Below, piece after piece: positions 40,695 to 50,098 of a DNA stretch of 64,000 nucleotides. Within the stretch, counting starts at the first letter, position 1. Each line of letters starts with the position of its first letter. The position numbers and the translations under genes are program-made. Under the pieces are notes generated by a model that saw only the letters and a program-made list of their open reading frames with translations, was not told the origin of the DNA and did no database searches. Location: assembly GCA_964582985.1 (NCBI GenBank), contig CAZOUM010000001.1:1-64000 (forward strand), read 5' to 3'. Source of the DNA: CAZQYB01 sp964582985 (lineage in GTDB: Bacteria; Planctomycetota; Phycisphaerae; Sedimentisphaerales; Anaerobacaceae).

Positions 40695-41693
40695 TCAAAA
40701 AATCCTGTCAACGATAAATCTTGCGCCCCAGAACAGATCCAAGCCTGTTGCTGAGCACAGGATAATCCACCGCAGCCAGCGCAGCCGCAGTTTCGCGCGG
40801 GCCAAAAAGAATATGATGGTCACTGCAACCGCACCGAGGATGTAGATTTTGGCGGCTTCGACCAGCAGCCTAGCGTACTTTGCCCCAAGGCCCAAGAATA
40901 CCTGGAAATATTTCGTGGCCAGCAGCAGCGTCACTATGGCCAGTGCTGCCATAGCCGCCGCGGGAAGAAGTATCCATCCGCGGTCCGCCCAGCCGGCGCA
41001 GGCAAGCCCCTGCATACCGGCACCTATAATTATTGAGCAGCACAGAACAGGGACGGCCAGCCATACAATCGGACTTACATTAAAGAACGAATCGTAAAAG
41101 GCCAAGGCGGTGCCAATGGCAAAGATTATTACAATCCCGAACCTCCGGGCCTTTAGCAGCATTGTAAAACCCATAGTCAGCGATGCTATTGGGATATGAT
41201 AAAAGCCAACAAGAATTATGCTTCGCTTTGCCACGACAAGCGGAGCCACTATGCCGGCCAGATCGGCTACACGCGGCCTGGTATTTATTGAAAGCGGAAA
41301 GAAGCCGCTGTACGTAGATACCTCAAAGAACAGTGGTATTACCAGAAAGGGCAAAACGGCAAGGGCCCAACTCAGGGCTCGCCATTTGCCCTTAGGTCCA
41401 AAAGCGGCAGGACAGAATAGCCAGGGGACAGCAGCTGCTAACAGACCTGCGGCGTGAAATTTAGCCAGGTATAACAAAAAAGGTCCGAAGCCGTAGAGCG
41501 CTCCTGCAAAAAGCGAACCACAAAACGAAGACACCCATCGGCGGCTTAGCACGAAACATCCCAGCGAGGCCAGGCAAATATTTACGACGAAGAGGTCTTG
41601 CAGCCAAAGAGCACCGAAGCCTTTAAAATACGGCCGATACAGATACGCAACGAAACCTGCGTAGAGAAGTGCCGCGGCGGCGAATCTGATCAA
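40695..41693 (-). CDS. Polytopic membrane protein of unknown function
   Basis: The 332-residue protein has about nine to eleven hydrophobic segments (for example LLYAGFVAYLYRPYF, FFLARAKLRLRWLRW) and few charged loops. It could be a glycosyltransferase-like or transport membrane protein; no motif is decisive. It is the last gene of the purine cluster strand, 80 bp after purF2, across a heptamer array. Confidence 0.6.
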   Translation of the reverse strand: MIRFAAAALLYAGFVAYLYRPYFKGFGALWLQDLFVVNICLASLGCFVLSRRWVSSFCGSLFAGALYGFGPFLLYLAKFHAAGLLAAAVPWLFCPAAFGPKGKWRALSWALAVLPFLVIPLFFEVSTYSGFFPLSINTRPRVADLAGIVAPLVVAKRSIILVGFYHIPIASLTMGFTMLLKARRFGIVIIFAIGTALAFYDSFFNVSPIVWLAVPVLCCSIIIGAGMQGLACAGWADRGWILLPAAAMAALAIVTLLLATKYFQVFLGLGAKYARLLVEAAKIYILGAVAVTIIFFLARAKLRLRWLRWIILCSATGLDLFWGARFIVDRIF

Positions 41694-41710
41694 ACTCCGT
41701 TTTACTTTAA

Positions 41711-41759
41711 GCTTTTCGATTTACGATTTTCCTTTTTCGTTTTTCGCCCGGCAATCGCA
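41711..41759. repeat. Heptamer array between purF2 and the membrane protein gene
   Basis: Five units of the form GNTTTNC (gcttttc, gatttac, gattttc, ctttttc, gtttttc) are followed by gcccggc and the inverted unit aatcgca. The last unit begins 13 bp before the end of purF2. Confidence 0.7.
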
Positions 41760-41772
41760 AATCATTTCAGAA

Positions 41773-43263
41773 TCACTTTGCTAAGACCTTTGTCTCTACT
41801 GTCTTCTTTGCGGGTGGTTTCTCAACCTCTACTATATCTATTGCCGGTTTTGCACGTGTTGGTTGTGGACATTCGCCGGTCCAGCAATACAAACAGAGTT
41901 TCTCTTTGGGCCGGCCGATGGCCTTTACCATATCATCGACGGCCTGGTATCGCAGCGTGGTGACGCCCAAATCCTTGGCGATCCATTGCACCATCTTCCT
42001 GTGTTTTTCACAGTTTGAGTCGATATATTCCGACACATCTTTGAGGTCATGACCTTCGAGGCTGCGGATGGCCCTTCTGGCGGCAAGCTCATGGATGGAA
42101 CGTGTGGAAAGATTGAACCTGCACGGGAACATCAGGGGCGGACAGGCCGGCCTCATGTGTATCTGTTTGGCGCCGCAGTCCCAGAGCTTTTTAATGGCGA
42201 AGTTCTTAAGCTGGGTCCCCCTTACGATTGAATCCTCACAGACCACGATACTGTTACCTTCAATTACCTCTTTTATAGGGATGAGTTTCATCTTTGCAAT
42301 CAGGTCGCGGGTCTGCTGTGAAGGCGGCGTATAACTTCTGCCATATCCCGGCGTGTATTTGACGAGTGGGCGTCTGAACGGCTTGCCGGATTGCATCGCG
42401 TATCCTAATCCGTGGGCACAGCCGGAGTCCGGAACCCCCGAGACCAGATCGACCTCAATATCGTTGTCGCGTTTAGCAAGGCACCTGCCGCACCTTTCTC
42501 TGACTATTTCCACGTTTATCCCTTCGTAGCTTGACGCGGGAAAGCCGGTATATATCCAGAGAAATGCGCAGATTTGGTTTCCATTTTCTCCGCCCGGTCT
42601 TCTTCGGAGCATACCGCCCTCGTTTATTAGTACTATCTCGCCCGGCTCGATGTGTTTTACAATCTCAAATCCAGTATTTGGAAAGGCACTGGTCTCGGCT
42701 GTAACCGCCCATGCATCTGAGCTTTTGCCAACAATCAGAGGCGTGTATCCAAGTCTGTCTCTTGCTGCATATACTCCATCTTTATTTAGCAGTAACAGTG
42801 AGCACGAGCCCTCAATGACACCAAACATCTTCTCTATGCCGTCTATCAGGCTATCTCCCTGGTTGATTAACTTTGCAATCAACTCCGGTGTATTGACAGC
42901 CCTTCTGCTTACCTCGCTGAAGGATACTCCCTTTTTCAGCATCTCTTCCGCCAGGTCCTCGGCGTTCTCCACAAATCCGCTGGTGACGATGCAAAATCGT
43001 CCAAATCTTGAGTTAAGATAGATAGGCTGTTCGTCAAAATCGCTGATGACGCCTATACCTTTGTTGCCGTCCATGCGTCCGTAGTCATCATAGAATTTTG
43101 ACTTAAACTGGCTCTGGCTGAGGTTGTGTATTTGGCGGGTAAAGTCCTCTCCCAAAACTGCGACGCCTCCGTATTCAGTTCCCAGATGCGAGTGATAGTC
43201 TGTGCCGTAGAACAGGGTTTGGGCACAATTTTCCTTCGCGACCACTCCAAAAATACCGCTCAT
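41773..43263 (-). CDS. PurF paralogue with Ser in place of the catalytic Cys
   Basis: The 496-residue protein aligns with amidophosphoribosyltransferases in both domains: MSGIFGVVAKENCAQTLFYGTDYHSHLGTEYGGVAV in the N-terminal glutaminase fold, and VVCEDSIVRGTQLKNFAIKKLWDCGAKQIHMRPACPPLMFPC in the PRPP-binding C-terminal domain. Residue 2, the glutaminase nucleophile in PurF, is Ser. The glutamine-dependent activity is therefore doubtful, and ammonia use or a regulatory role is possible. The start at ATG 43263 follows AAAGGAGG. It follows purM by 76 bp and true purF is two genes upstream. Confidence 0.8.
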   Translation of the reverse strand: MSGIFGVVAKENCAQTLFYGTDYHSHLGTEYGGVAVLGEDFTRQIHNLSQSQFKSKFYDDYGRMDGNKGIGVISDFDEQPIYLNSRFGRFCIVTSGFVENAEDLAEEMLKKGVSFSEVSRRAVNTPELIAKLINQGDSLIDGIEKMFGVIEGSCSLLLLNKDGVYAARDRLGYTPLIVGKSSDAWAVTAETSAFPNTGFEIVKHIEPGEIVLINEGGMLRRRPGGENGNQICAFLWIYTGFPASSYEGINVEIVRERCGRCLAKRDNDIEVDLVSGVPDSGCAHGLGYAMQSGKPFRRPLVKYTPGYGRSYTPPSQQTRDLIAKMKLIPIKEVIEGNSIVVCEDSIVRGTQLKNFAIKKLWDCGAKQIHMRPACPPLMFPCRFNLSTRSIHELAARRAIRSLEGHDLKDVSEYIDSNCEKHRKMVQWIAKDLGVTTLRYQAVDDMVKAIGRPKEKLCLYCWTGECPQPTRAKPAIDIVEVEKPPAKKTVETKVLAK

Positions 43264-43339
43264 CTTCTGCCTCCTTTGCAATATGTCTGATATTTCCGTT
43301 ATCAAACGCCTGGCGAACCGGCGTGCCGCCAATCATCAG

Positions 43340-44407
43340 CTATTTAAGGACTACTTTGCCTGTGCCTGTCGTGATTCTACCCGCCTTGAAGACTTTTTCG
43401 CCGTACTTGGCAAGTTTCTTTTTTATCGAATCGGCGAAGTCCTCAGCCACAATCAGGACGAACCCTATGCCCATATTAAAGACCCTGTACATTTCACTTT
43501 CTTCTACGGGCCCTTTCTTTTGCAGGAATCCGAATATCTTATGCTGCGGCCAGTTCGATTTTTTTATAACCGCATTGCAGTCTTTCGGCAACACCCGTGG
43601 AATATTTCCAACCAATCCTCCGCCTGTGATGTGCGCCATCCCGTGGACGATGCGTTTGACCTTGTACTGCGATAACAGTTTGACTATTGGCCGAACGTAA
43701 ATCCGCGTCGGCTCCAGCAGCACATCGCCCAACACGGCGCCGCCGAGTTCGTCCAGGGTATCGGTCATTTTCAGCCCGGGCTTCTTAAAACATATATTGC
43801 GAACAAGCGTGTAGCCGTTACTGTGCAGTCCGCTTGAGGCCAGGCCGAGAATCACGTCGCCTTTGCGTATATTTGAACCATCGATGATTTTTTTTCGCTC
43901 GACTATTCCAACGGCGAAGCCGGCCATATCGAAGTCACCTTTGGCGTAGGTATCGGGCATCTCAGCCGTCTCACCTCCTATCAGGGCGCAGTCAGCTAAG
44001 CGACACCCGGCAGCTATGCCTTTTACTAACTCTGTGATTATCTTCGGCTCCAGCTTATGAACCGCCAGATAATCGAGGAAGAACAGCGGGTCAGCGCCCT
44101 GCACCAGCATGTCGTTGACATTCATCGCTACCAGGTCAATTCCCACGGTGTCGAACTTTCTTATTCTGCTTGCCAACTGGACTTTGCTGCCCACTCCGTC
44201 CGTGCAGGCCACGAGCACAGGGCTTTTGTAGTTTTTTTTGAAAAGCCTTTCGTCGTAGTCGAGCCGAAACATTCCCGCAAATGCATTCCTGGCTTCAATA
44301 ACTCGAGGCCCAAATGTGCTGGCTACGTATGAATAAATCTGTCGAACCATCTCATCGCCGGCATCGATACTTACTCCGGCTTGCCGATATGTCAGATACT
44401 TATCCAT
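43340..44407 (-). CDS. purM: Phosphoribosylformylglycinamidine cyclo-ligase
   Basis: The 355-residue AIR synthetase has family blocks FAGMFRLDYDERLFKKNYKSPVLVACTDGVGSKVQLA, VNDMLVQGADPLFFLDYLA, GCALIGGETAEMP-type motif (LADCALIGGETAEMPDTY), SSGLHSNGYTLVR and HITGGGLVGNIPRVLP. It makes AIR in purine synthesis with ATP. It overlaps the 3' end of purF by 8 bp, so the two are translationally coupled. Confidence 0.95.
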   Translation of the reverse strand: MDKYLTYRQAGVSIDAGDEMVRQIYSYVASTFGPRVIEARNAFAGMFRLDYDERLFKKNYKSPVLVACTDGVGSKVQLASRIRKFDTVGIDLVAMNVNDMLVQGADPLFFLDYLAVHKLEPKIITELVKGIAAGCRLADCALIGGETAEMPDTYAKGDFDMAGFAVGIVERKKIIDGSNIRKGDVILGLASSGLHSNGYTLVRNICFKKPGLKMTDTLDELGGAVLGDVLLEPTRIYVRPIVKLLSQYKVKRIVHGMAHITGGGLVGNIPRVLPKDCNAVIKKSNWPQHKIFGFLQKKGPVEESEMYRVFNMGIGFVLIVAEDFADSIKKKLAKYGEKVFKAGRITTGTGKVVLK

Positions 44408-45869
44408 CTGCCTCTAATGAATCATCGAACTTATGCAACTGATACCGCTCCATAGCGAACTTATTAACCGGCCTATCAACCGGTATTCTATATTTTCCGG
44501 TCCAGCAGGCAGTGCAGTAGTGGTCCCCCGGAAGTGCCGCACAAGACAGCAGCCCTTCCAGCGACTGATAACCGATACTGTCTACTCCGAGAAATTCTTT
44601 GATTTCTTCCAAGTTGCGGTTGTTTGCCAGAAGCTCTTCTTTGGTTGGAAAGTCCACGCCATAAAAACACGGGAATCTTAACGGTGGGCAACTGACCCGC
44701 ATATGGATTTCTTTTGCGCCGGCCTGCCGCAGTGTTCTCATTTTGCCTCTTGTGGTTGTGCCGCGAACAATTGAATCGTCCACCACCACGACGCGTTTGT
44801 CGCGTACGATTTCGTTGACTATTGCCAGTTTGAGTTTGACCTGTAGTTCTCTGAGTTTCTGGTCGGGTGATATGAATGTCCTGCCCACATAATGACTCCT
44901 GACAAATCCCATATCGAAAGGAATCTTACTTTGCTCTGCGTATCCTATGGCCGCCGATGTCCCTGAGTCAGGCACAGGTATAACCACATCGGCATCGGCT
45001 GGGTGGTCTTTTGCCAGTTGGCTTCCGAGCTTTTTCCTAAACTCGTGCACGTTCTCGCCGAAAATCGTACTGTTTTGCTTGGCAAAATAGATATGTTCGA
45101 AGATGCAGTGTGCCGGTGTCACGCTGCCCGGCTCGACGAAGAATCTACTGCTCAATCCCTTTTCATCGAGGCGAACGATTTCGCCCGGCTCAACTTCGCG
45201 AATGAATTTCGACCCCATCGCGTCGAGAGCGCACGTTTCGCTGGCAACGAGATATGCGCCTTTTTCGGTTTGGCCGATGCACAAAGGCCGAATGCCGTAG
45301 GGGTCCCGAGCAGCTTCGATACGGTTGTGAAACAAAAACAGTAGAGAATATGCCCCCTGCAGATGGTTTAGCACGTGGGCCAGCGGGTCGGGCTTGCTGA
45401 CGTGAGTCGGCTTGGCGAGCAAGTGAATAATGGTTTCGGTGTCGGTTGTGGACTTGAATATGCTGCCGTATGCCTCATATTCATCCCGCAGCAGAGATGC
45501 GTTTATGAGATTGCCATTATGCGCCACCGCCACTTGGCCGCGGGAGTACTCGCACAAAAGCGGCTGATTGTTGATAGAACTGGTCGAACCGGCGGTCGAA
45601 TAGCGTACGTGGCCGATGGCTATCGGATTCGCCAGCTTCTCTAAAAGACCCGAGCCGCTGCGGAATACCCTGCCGACTGTGCCTATACCCGTGTAGCACT
45701 GGATAAGTTCGCCGTTGCTGGATGCGATTCCTGCTGATTCCTGTCCGCGGTGTTGAAGGCTATGCAGGCCGAAGTAGGTCATTCGAGCGGCGTCGGGCTC
45801 ACCGAAGATGCCGAACAGACCGCAGCTTTCTCGTGGTTTGTGGCTTGTGGTTTCTCGCCTATGGTTCAT
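44400..45869 (-). CDS. purF: Amidophosphoribosyltransferase PurF
   Basis: The 489-residue enzyme has catalytic Cys16 in CGLFGIFG after a 15-residue propeptide, the glutaminase blocks LQHRGQESAGIAS and RYSTAGSTSSINNQPL, PVPDSGTSAAIGYA and the PRPP loop VVVVDDSIVRGTTTRGKM. It forms phosphoribosylamine from PRPP and glutamine, the first committed purine step. The propeptide (MNHRRETTSHKPRES) is largely encoded by a 7-bp repeat array. ATG 45869 is chosen because longer frames run into the thioesterase gene. Confidence 0.95.
   Translation of the reverse strand: MNHRRETTSHKPRESCGLFGIFGEPDAARMTYFGLHSLQHRGQESAGIASSNGELIQCYTGIGTVGRVFRSGSGLLEKLANPIAIGHVRYSTAGSTSSINNQPLLCEYSRGQVAVAHNGNLINASLLRDEYEAYGSIFKSTTDTETIIHLLAKPTHVSKPDPLAHVLNHLQGAYSLLFLFHNRIEAARDPYGIRPLCIGQTEKGAYLVASETCALDAMGSKFIREVEPGEIVRLDEKGLSSRFFVEPGSVTPAHCIFEHIYFAKQNSTIFGENVHEFRKKLGSQLAKDHPADADVVIPVPDSGTSAAIGYAEQSKIPFDMGFVRSHYVGRTFISPDQKLRELQVKLKLAIVNEIVRDKRVVVVDDSIVRGTTTRGKMRTLRQAGAKEIHMRVSCPPLRFPCFYGVDFPTKEELLANNRNLEEIKEFLGVDSIGYQSLEGLLSCAALPGDHYCTACWTGKYRIPVDRPVNKFAMERYQLHKFDDSLEADG
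45831..45865. repeat. Heptamer array encoding the PurF propeptide
   Basis: Five 7-bp units (tcgtggt, ttgtggc, ttgtggt, ttctcgc, ctatggt) lie just inside the purF start. They encode codons 2-13 of the propeptide, upstream of catalytic Cys16. Confidence 0.7.
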
Positions 45870-45969
45870 TCTTGTTTTTGACTTTCCAGTTCTTACCTTC
45901 TTCGGTAGTTTAGTGAATCGGCAAAGCCAAGTCAAATAATTGTTCATAGTCCCCGAATGTGTCCTCTTT

Positions 45970-46386
45970 TTATTGCTCGGGATACATAAATTCGGGTATT
46001 CGGCGAACCTTGCCTTTCTCATCGACGCAGGCCAGTACGCTCGAGCCCTCGGCCAGAATTGCATTGTCGCTGCAGCGGATAAGCTTGTAGGTGTGCTCGA
46101 CCTTACTTGCCGTTACGTTTGAGCAATTTGTTTGCAGTTGCAGTTTCTCATCATATCTCGCCGGCTGACGATATTTTATATGAAGCTCAGCAGCAACAAA
46201 GAACACGCCGGCCTGTTCGAGGTCTTTATAAGCAAGACCGTTGGCACGCAAAAGTTCTGTCCGGCCCATTTCAAACCAGACCGGATAAACGCTGTGATGA
46301 ACAACGCCGGCCTGGTCGGTTTCAGCGTACCTGGGCACGATTGTTATCGTGTGACTTTGGATACTTGTTCGCCTGGGAAATTCCAT
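45970..46386 (-). CDS. YbgC/FcbC-like acyl-CoA thioesterase
   Basis: The 138-residue hot-dog-fold protein contains YAETDQAGVVHHSVYPVWFEMGRTELLRANGLAYKDLEQAG, matching the YbgC/4-hydroxybenzoyl-CoA thioesterase signature with the catalytic Asp in ETDQAGVVHH. It hydrolyses acyl- or hydroxyacyl-CoA thioesters. ATG 46386 is chosen because the extra N-terminal segment to 46431 is unlike the family. It heads the purine gene strand but need not be functionally linked. Confidence 0.85.
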   Translation of the reverse strand: MEFPRRTSIQSHTITIVPRYAETDQAGVVHHSVYPVWFEMGRTELLRANGLAYKDLEQAGVFFVAAELHIKYRQPARYDEKLQLQTNCSNVTASKVEHTYKLIRCSDNAILAEGSSVLACVDEKGKVRRIPEFMYPEQ

Positions 46387-46658
46387 CTTGCACCTTCGGT
46401 GAGAGAATAGCAGAAAGATTGCGATTTGCAAGAGGATTCGCTAAGACAGACGTAGTTGGGTGGCGGGCAGGTAAACGTCCAAGAGTAAAACCAAGAGAAA
46501 ATCAAAGCGCAAAGTATATTCCCCTCTGCCAACTATGCGGATATTTAAAATGGAACTGGAAAAATATTAAAAGTTGACGCGTTGGTCCTCCGACACGATA
46601 ATGCCGCTATTGCTAAAACTGTCTCTTGGCCCTTAAAACCAGCCCTTGAAAGGACAAA

Positions 46659-47813
46659 ATGATGAAAAACCGCCTTTATGCACGGTTTGAGATTCTGGCT
46701 TGTTTTCTTATTTTTTTGGTCACTTTTGGCTCAACCGCCGACTGTGGACCTAATACGGTTCCGGTCGAACCAAACAAACCTGCCAAGGAAGCCGCAAAGA
46801 CAGGCATTGCCGTTACCGTTAACGGGATTGATATTACCGAGAGCCAGCTCAATGCCGAGGTTGCCCGGGAGCTTGGCCGGATGAGAATCCCGCCGCAGAT
46901 GCCACCACAGTTTCTTGAGCAATATAAAAAGGAACTCAGACGACAGGCTCTGGACAGGCTGATCAGCAACGTGCTGGTCAATGAAAGGATAAAAGCAGAA
47001 GTGGTGGTCACGGAAGAAGAAGTATTAGGTTACCTTGAGGGAATGGCCGCTGCACAAAGGCCGCCATTGACGCTGGAAGATATCAAGAGACGAATAACAG
47101 CCTCCGGCCAGGATTTTGAGCAGATAAAAGCGAATATACGAAGAGGACTGGGTTATCAGAGACTTATGATGGCACAATGGGCCGGCAGGATAAACGTTAC
47201 AGAAGTCGATGCCAAAAAGTATTATGATGAAAACCCACGGCGATTCGAAACGCCGGAGCAAGTCAAAACAAGTCATATACTGATAAAACCTGATATGTCC
47301 GACCCTAACGCTGACCCAAACGAAGCCAAGGCCAAGGCCAAAGCCAAGGCGGAAGAACTGCTCAAGCAAATCAGAGACGGAAAAGATTTTGCCACGTTGG
47401 CCAGAGCTAATTCGGCCTGTTCGTCAGCCGCACGAGGTGGGGGCCTAGGGTTAAGGCCCAGAGGTACGTGGGTAAAGCCTTTCGAAGAAACCGCTTTTAA
47501 GTTGAAGGTCGGACAGGTCAGTGACCTTGTAGAAACCCAATACGGATACCATATCATTAGGGTTACGGACCGCAAAGAACCCAGTCGTATGATGTTTGAA
47601 CAGACCAAAGATGGGATAATCGGTGAGTTGACGCGAAAAAGACGCGAAGAGATTGCTAAAGAGTATATCGACTCGCTCAAGGCAAAAGCAAAATTTGTTT
47701 ATCCGCCCGGCAAAGAGCCGAAAGTCAGCAGGACTCTCCTTGATGTGCCCAAACCTGCTCCGGCAGACAGCAACGCACCTGCTACACCAAAAAACACGAA
47801 TGCTGTTGAATGA
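46659..47813 (+). CDS. Exported SurA/PpiC-type peptidyl-prolyl isomerase
   Basis: The 384-residue protein has a signal peptide (ILACFLIFLVTFGSTADC, so possibly a lipoprotein with Cys ~29). A SurA-like chaperone domain follows (VTVNGIDITESQLNAEVARELGRM; YKKELRRQALDRLISNVLVNERI). A parvulin domain starts from about residue 205 (KTSHILIKPDMSDP, AKAEELLKQIRDGKDFATLARANSACSSAARGGGLGLRPRGTWVKPFEETAFKLKVGQVSDLVETQYGYHIIRV). The C-terminal tail is Pro/Asn/Ala-rich. It folds outer-membrane or secreted proteins. It starts at ATG 46659 after AAAGGAC. Confidence 0.88.
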   Translation: MMKNRLYARFEILACFLIFLVTFGSTADCGPNTVPVEPNKPAKEAAKTGIAVTVNGIDITESQLNAEVARELGRMRIPPQMPPQFLEQYKKELRRQALDRLISNVLVNERIKAEVVVTEEEVLGYLEGMAAAQRPPLTLEDIKRRITASGQDFEQIKANIRRGLGYQRLMMAQWAGRINVTEVDAKKYYDENPRRFETPEQVKTSHILIKPDMSDPNADPNEAKAKAKAKAEELLKQIRDGKDFATLARANSACSSAARGGGLGLRPRGTWVKPFEETAFKLKVGQVSDLVETQYGYHIIRVTDRKEPSRMMFEQTKDGIIGELTRKRREEIAKEYIDSLKAKAKFVYPPGKEPKVSRTLLDVPKPAPADSNAPATPKNTNAVE

Positions 47814-47898
47814 TGCGCTCACTGGACTTGCCGTCATGCTTGCCGTTTGATATTCTCATCGCCTTCGGTCGCAACTATGACGGTCTTTCCACAGTGTG

Positions 47899-49896
47899 CT
47901 AACCGCATTTGGCTATTTTAGCTGTCAGGTCATCAGCAATTCTGGCTTTTTCAGCCGTATCGTTCTCAAGGCCGCGGACGAAACTATTGTCCTCGTAGCT
48001 GCCTCTTACTATACGAAAATCAGCTTCTTTGACCCGCCGGTCACCATCAAGCCCGTAGCCAATCATCGAAAAATCTGTAAACTCTTTCTGAGCATCTTTC
48101 AGGATTAGACCATTGAGCGTCGCAACCGCCTCTTTCCATTGAGCTATCCGCCCGGCAATATCATCACCGGTTACCTGGTCAATGCTCTTTGCTAAAATCC
48201 TCTCAAGATTTTTCACAACCCACGCCCACTCATACGCAGGGTACTGCTCGTAAACAGCTTGAAATTTCTGGGCTAATTGTTCAACAGTGTTTAAAGCTCC
48301 TTCTTCAACCGCCTTTAGAATCTCCTCCAGGGCCTGTTCAGGAACAAGTAATCCAAATACGTCCAGCCATTTGTCCCTGCCGAGGTCCGTATCAGCGGCC
48401 AAAACCGCTCTTAGCTGCTTCAGACTTTCAACACGATTATTTTGTAAACGCTCGACAAGACAATCCCCAAGATACTTATCAATGCCTGTCTGATAATATT
48501 CAATGCCTTTTTGCAAAGATGTCCGGTCTAAGTAAAGCTCTCCGTAGGTTACATAGCGGGCCTCCTTGTCGCAATCGGCCTGAAGATTTAAGAGTAACTG
48601 CCGACCGGTGACCATCTTCTGCACGGTGAAGGGGCTTAAGGCTAAGGCCTTGAAATTTATCAAGTCACTTTTCCGCGGATCCTTACGCTTGTCGCGCTTA
48701 GGCCATTTGGCTGCATCCCTGACGGTGCCGACCGTTGCGAGGTTTACCGCTGGGGCAAGCACACTCTTGCCTTCTGACTCCAGAATATAGGAAAAGGGGA
48801 ACTGAGAGGTATCAAATCTTGCATAATGTTTGCCGATGACCGTGGAAAAGGCCCCGACTCTGGCAGGCCACATCAAATATGAAAAAGAGCCGGTCTTCGA
48901 GCCCCTTTCGAGTATTCCCTGATGAACCGGCCCCAACTTGTACATATGGTTACTTTCATTTGAGCCGCTTCCTGCGTTGTAAAAAGAACACATGGCCGCG
49001 ATAAGCAGCGTCGATTTGTGATGGGTAACACTGTAAGGCCCGGCAAAAAGCGAGCAGGCCTCGCCGTGAAAACCTTCGCAATTAGCAAAAAACACTGAAT
49101 TTTCAGCGGAAAACTGCCTGCCTAAAACAGTGGCCTGGCCGACAAAACATTTCGAAATTATCGCGGCGTCGGTAACTTTCGCCCCCGAACAAACGATAAA
49201 ATCCTCGGCGACAACGCCCTGTCCAATATACACTGGAGCTTCAGGGCAGCTATTGATTGTGCCGTTCTCCAGCCTGGCTGCACCTTCAATCACAGCACAA
49301 GGACCAACCTTGACATTTTTAAGACTACCGGTATTGATAATCCTGGCTCCGGCCGCTATCAATCCTTGGCAAGACGTGACAAAGCTGACGTATTGGGAAA
49401 TCATCTTCGCAATATTCTCAATTATTCTCTGCCGGTCCCGATAAAGTGCCAAAATGTAAGCAATCTGCGCCGTTAAATGGTCGTAGATTGGTATCTCCCT
49501 GCCGCCGGCTTCATTCAAAACGCTGACTTCGGTGCCGTTGCCAAATGCACTTTCGCCTTCAACCACCAGTAAATCGACATTGTCAACGACTACATCGTCC
49601 GCGATTGTATAGTTGGCTATGTGATTGCTGACATTGTTAATGTATACGTTGTTCCCAATCTTGCAGTTGTGGATTGTGGCGCATCTTATGCTTGAAGGCT
49701 TTGCCAGCCCACCATAAAAAGTTGTCATCTTCTCAAGCACACCTATTTCAACATTGCCTGAGAAGTGTACGGATTTGACTCTTTCAGGGTTGAAGTTTTG
49801 AGCGACCTTGATACTTGTCCAATCTGAAGAGCTACACCCCTGGTTTTGCAACTGGGCGATTTCAGCTTGAGATAATGGGCGAATTTCTGATGCCAT
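47899..49896 (-). CDS. DUF4954 left-handed beta-helix protein (copy 1)
   Basis: This 665-residue protein has long stretches of hexapeptide-like repeats (ATIHNCKIGNNVYINNVSNHIANYTIADDVVVDNV; GPCAVIEGAARLENGTINSCPEAPVYIGQGVVAEDFIVCSGAKVTDAAIISKCFVGQATVLG), typical of left-handed parallel beta-helix acyltransferase or uridylyltransferase folds. It is strongly similar to the gene at 51015-53021. DUF4954 proteins often neighbour hexosamine genes, and nagB sits between the two copies here. An acetyl- or nucleotidyl-transferase role on hexosamine phosphates is inference. Confidence 0.8.
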   Translation of the reverse strand: MASEIRPLSQAEIAQLQNQGCSSSDWTSIKVAQNFNPERVKSVHFSGNVEIGVLEKMTTFYGGLAKPSSIRCATIHNCKIGNNVYINNVSNHIANYTIADDVVVDNVDLLVVEGESAFGNGTEVSVLNEAGGREIPIYDHLTAQIAYILALYRDRQRIIENIAKMISQYVSFVTSCQGLIAAGARIINTGSLKNVKVGPCAVIEGAARLENGTINSCPEAPVYIGQGVVAEDFIVCSGAKVTDAAIISKCFVGQATVLGRQFSAENSVFFANCEGFHGEACSLFAGPYSVTHHKSTLLIAAMCSFYNAGSGSNESNHMYKLGPVHQGILERGSKTGSFSYLMWPARVGAFSTVIGKHYARFDTSQFPFSYILESEGKSVLAPAVNLATVGTVRDAAKWPKRDKRKDPRKSDLINFKALALSPFTVQKMVTGRQLLLNLQADCDKEARYVTYGELYLDRTSLQKGIEYYQTGIDKYLGDCLVERLQNNRVESLKQLRAVLAADTDLGRDKWLDVFGLLVPEQALEEILKAVEEGALNTVEQLAQKFQAVYEQYPAYEWAWVVKNLERILAKSIDQVTGDDIAGRIAQWKEAVATLNGLILKDAQKEFTDFSMIGYGLDGDRRVKEADFRIVRGSYEDNSFVRGLENDTAEKARIADDLTAKIAKCG

Positions 49897-50098
49897 TTTT
49901 AGTCCCTTCCGGGTTCAATAGCAATCTGTCACCGGCACCAAGGCCGTCCGCAGGCACGGCATAACAGACTAACAGGGCAACCTTGATAGTCTTGAAACAG
50001 AAAGGTCAACTCTTCAAGGAAAATGTCGCTGTATTGCAGCCTTTGGCCCTTTGCCCTTCATTTAGTTGCCATCAGCGGCGATTTGTACATGCTTCGAA

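Noticed and set aside
46387..46431. Longer N-terminus of the thioesterase
   Set aside because: The added residues are unlike the family, and ATG 46386 has a better Shine-Dalgarno sequence.
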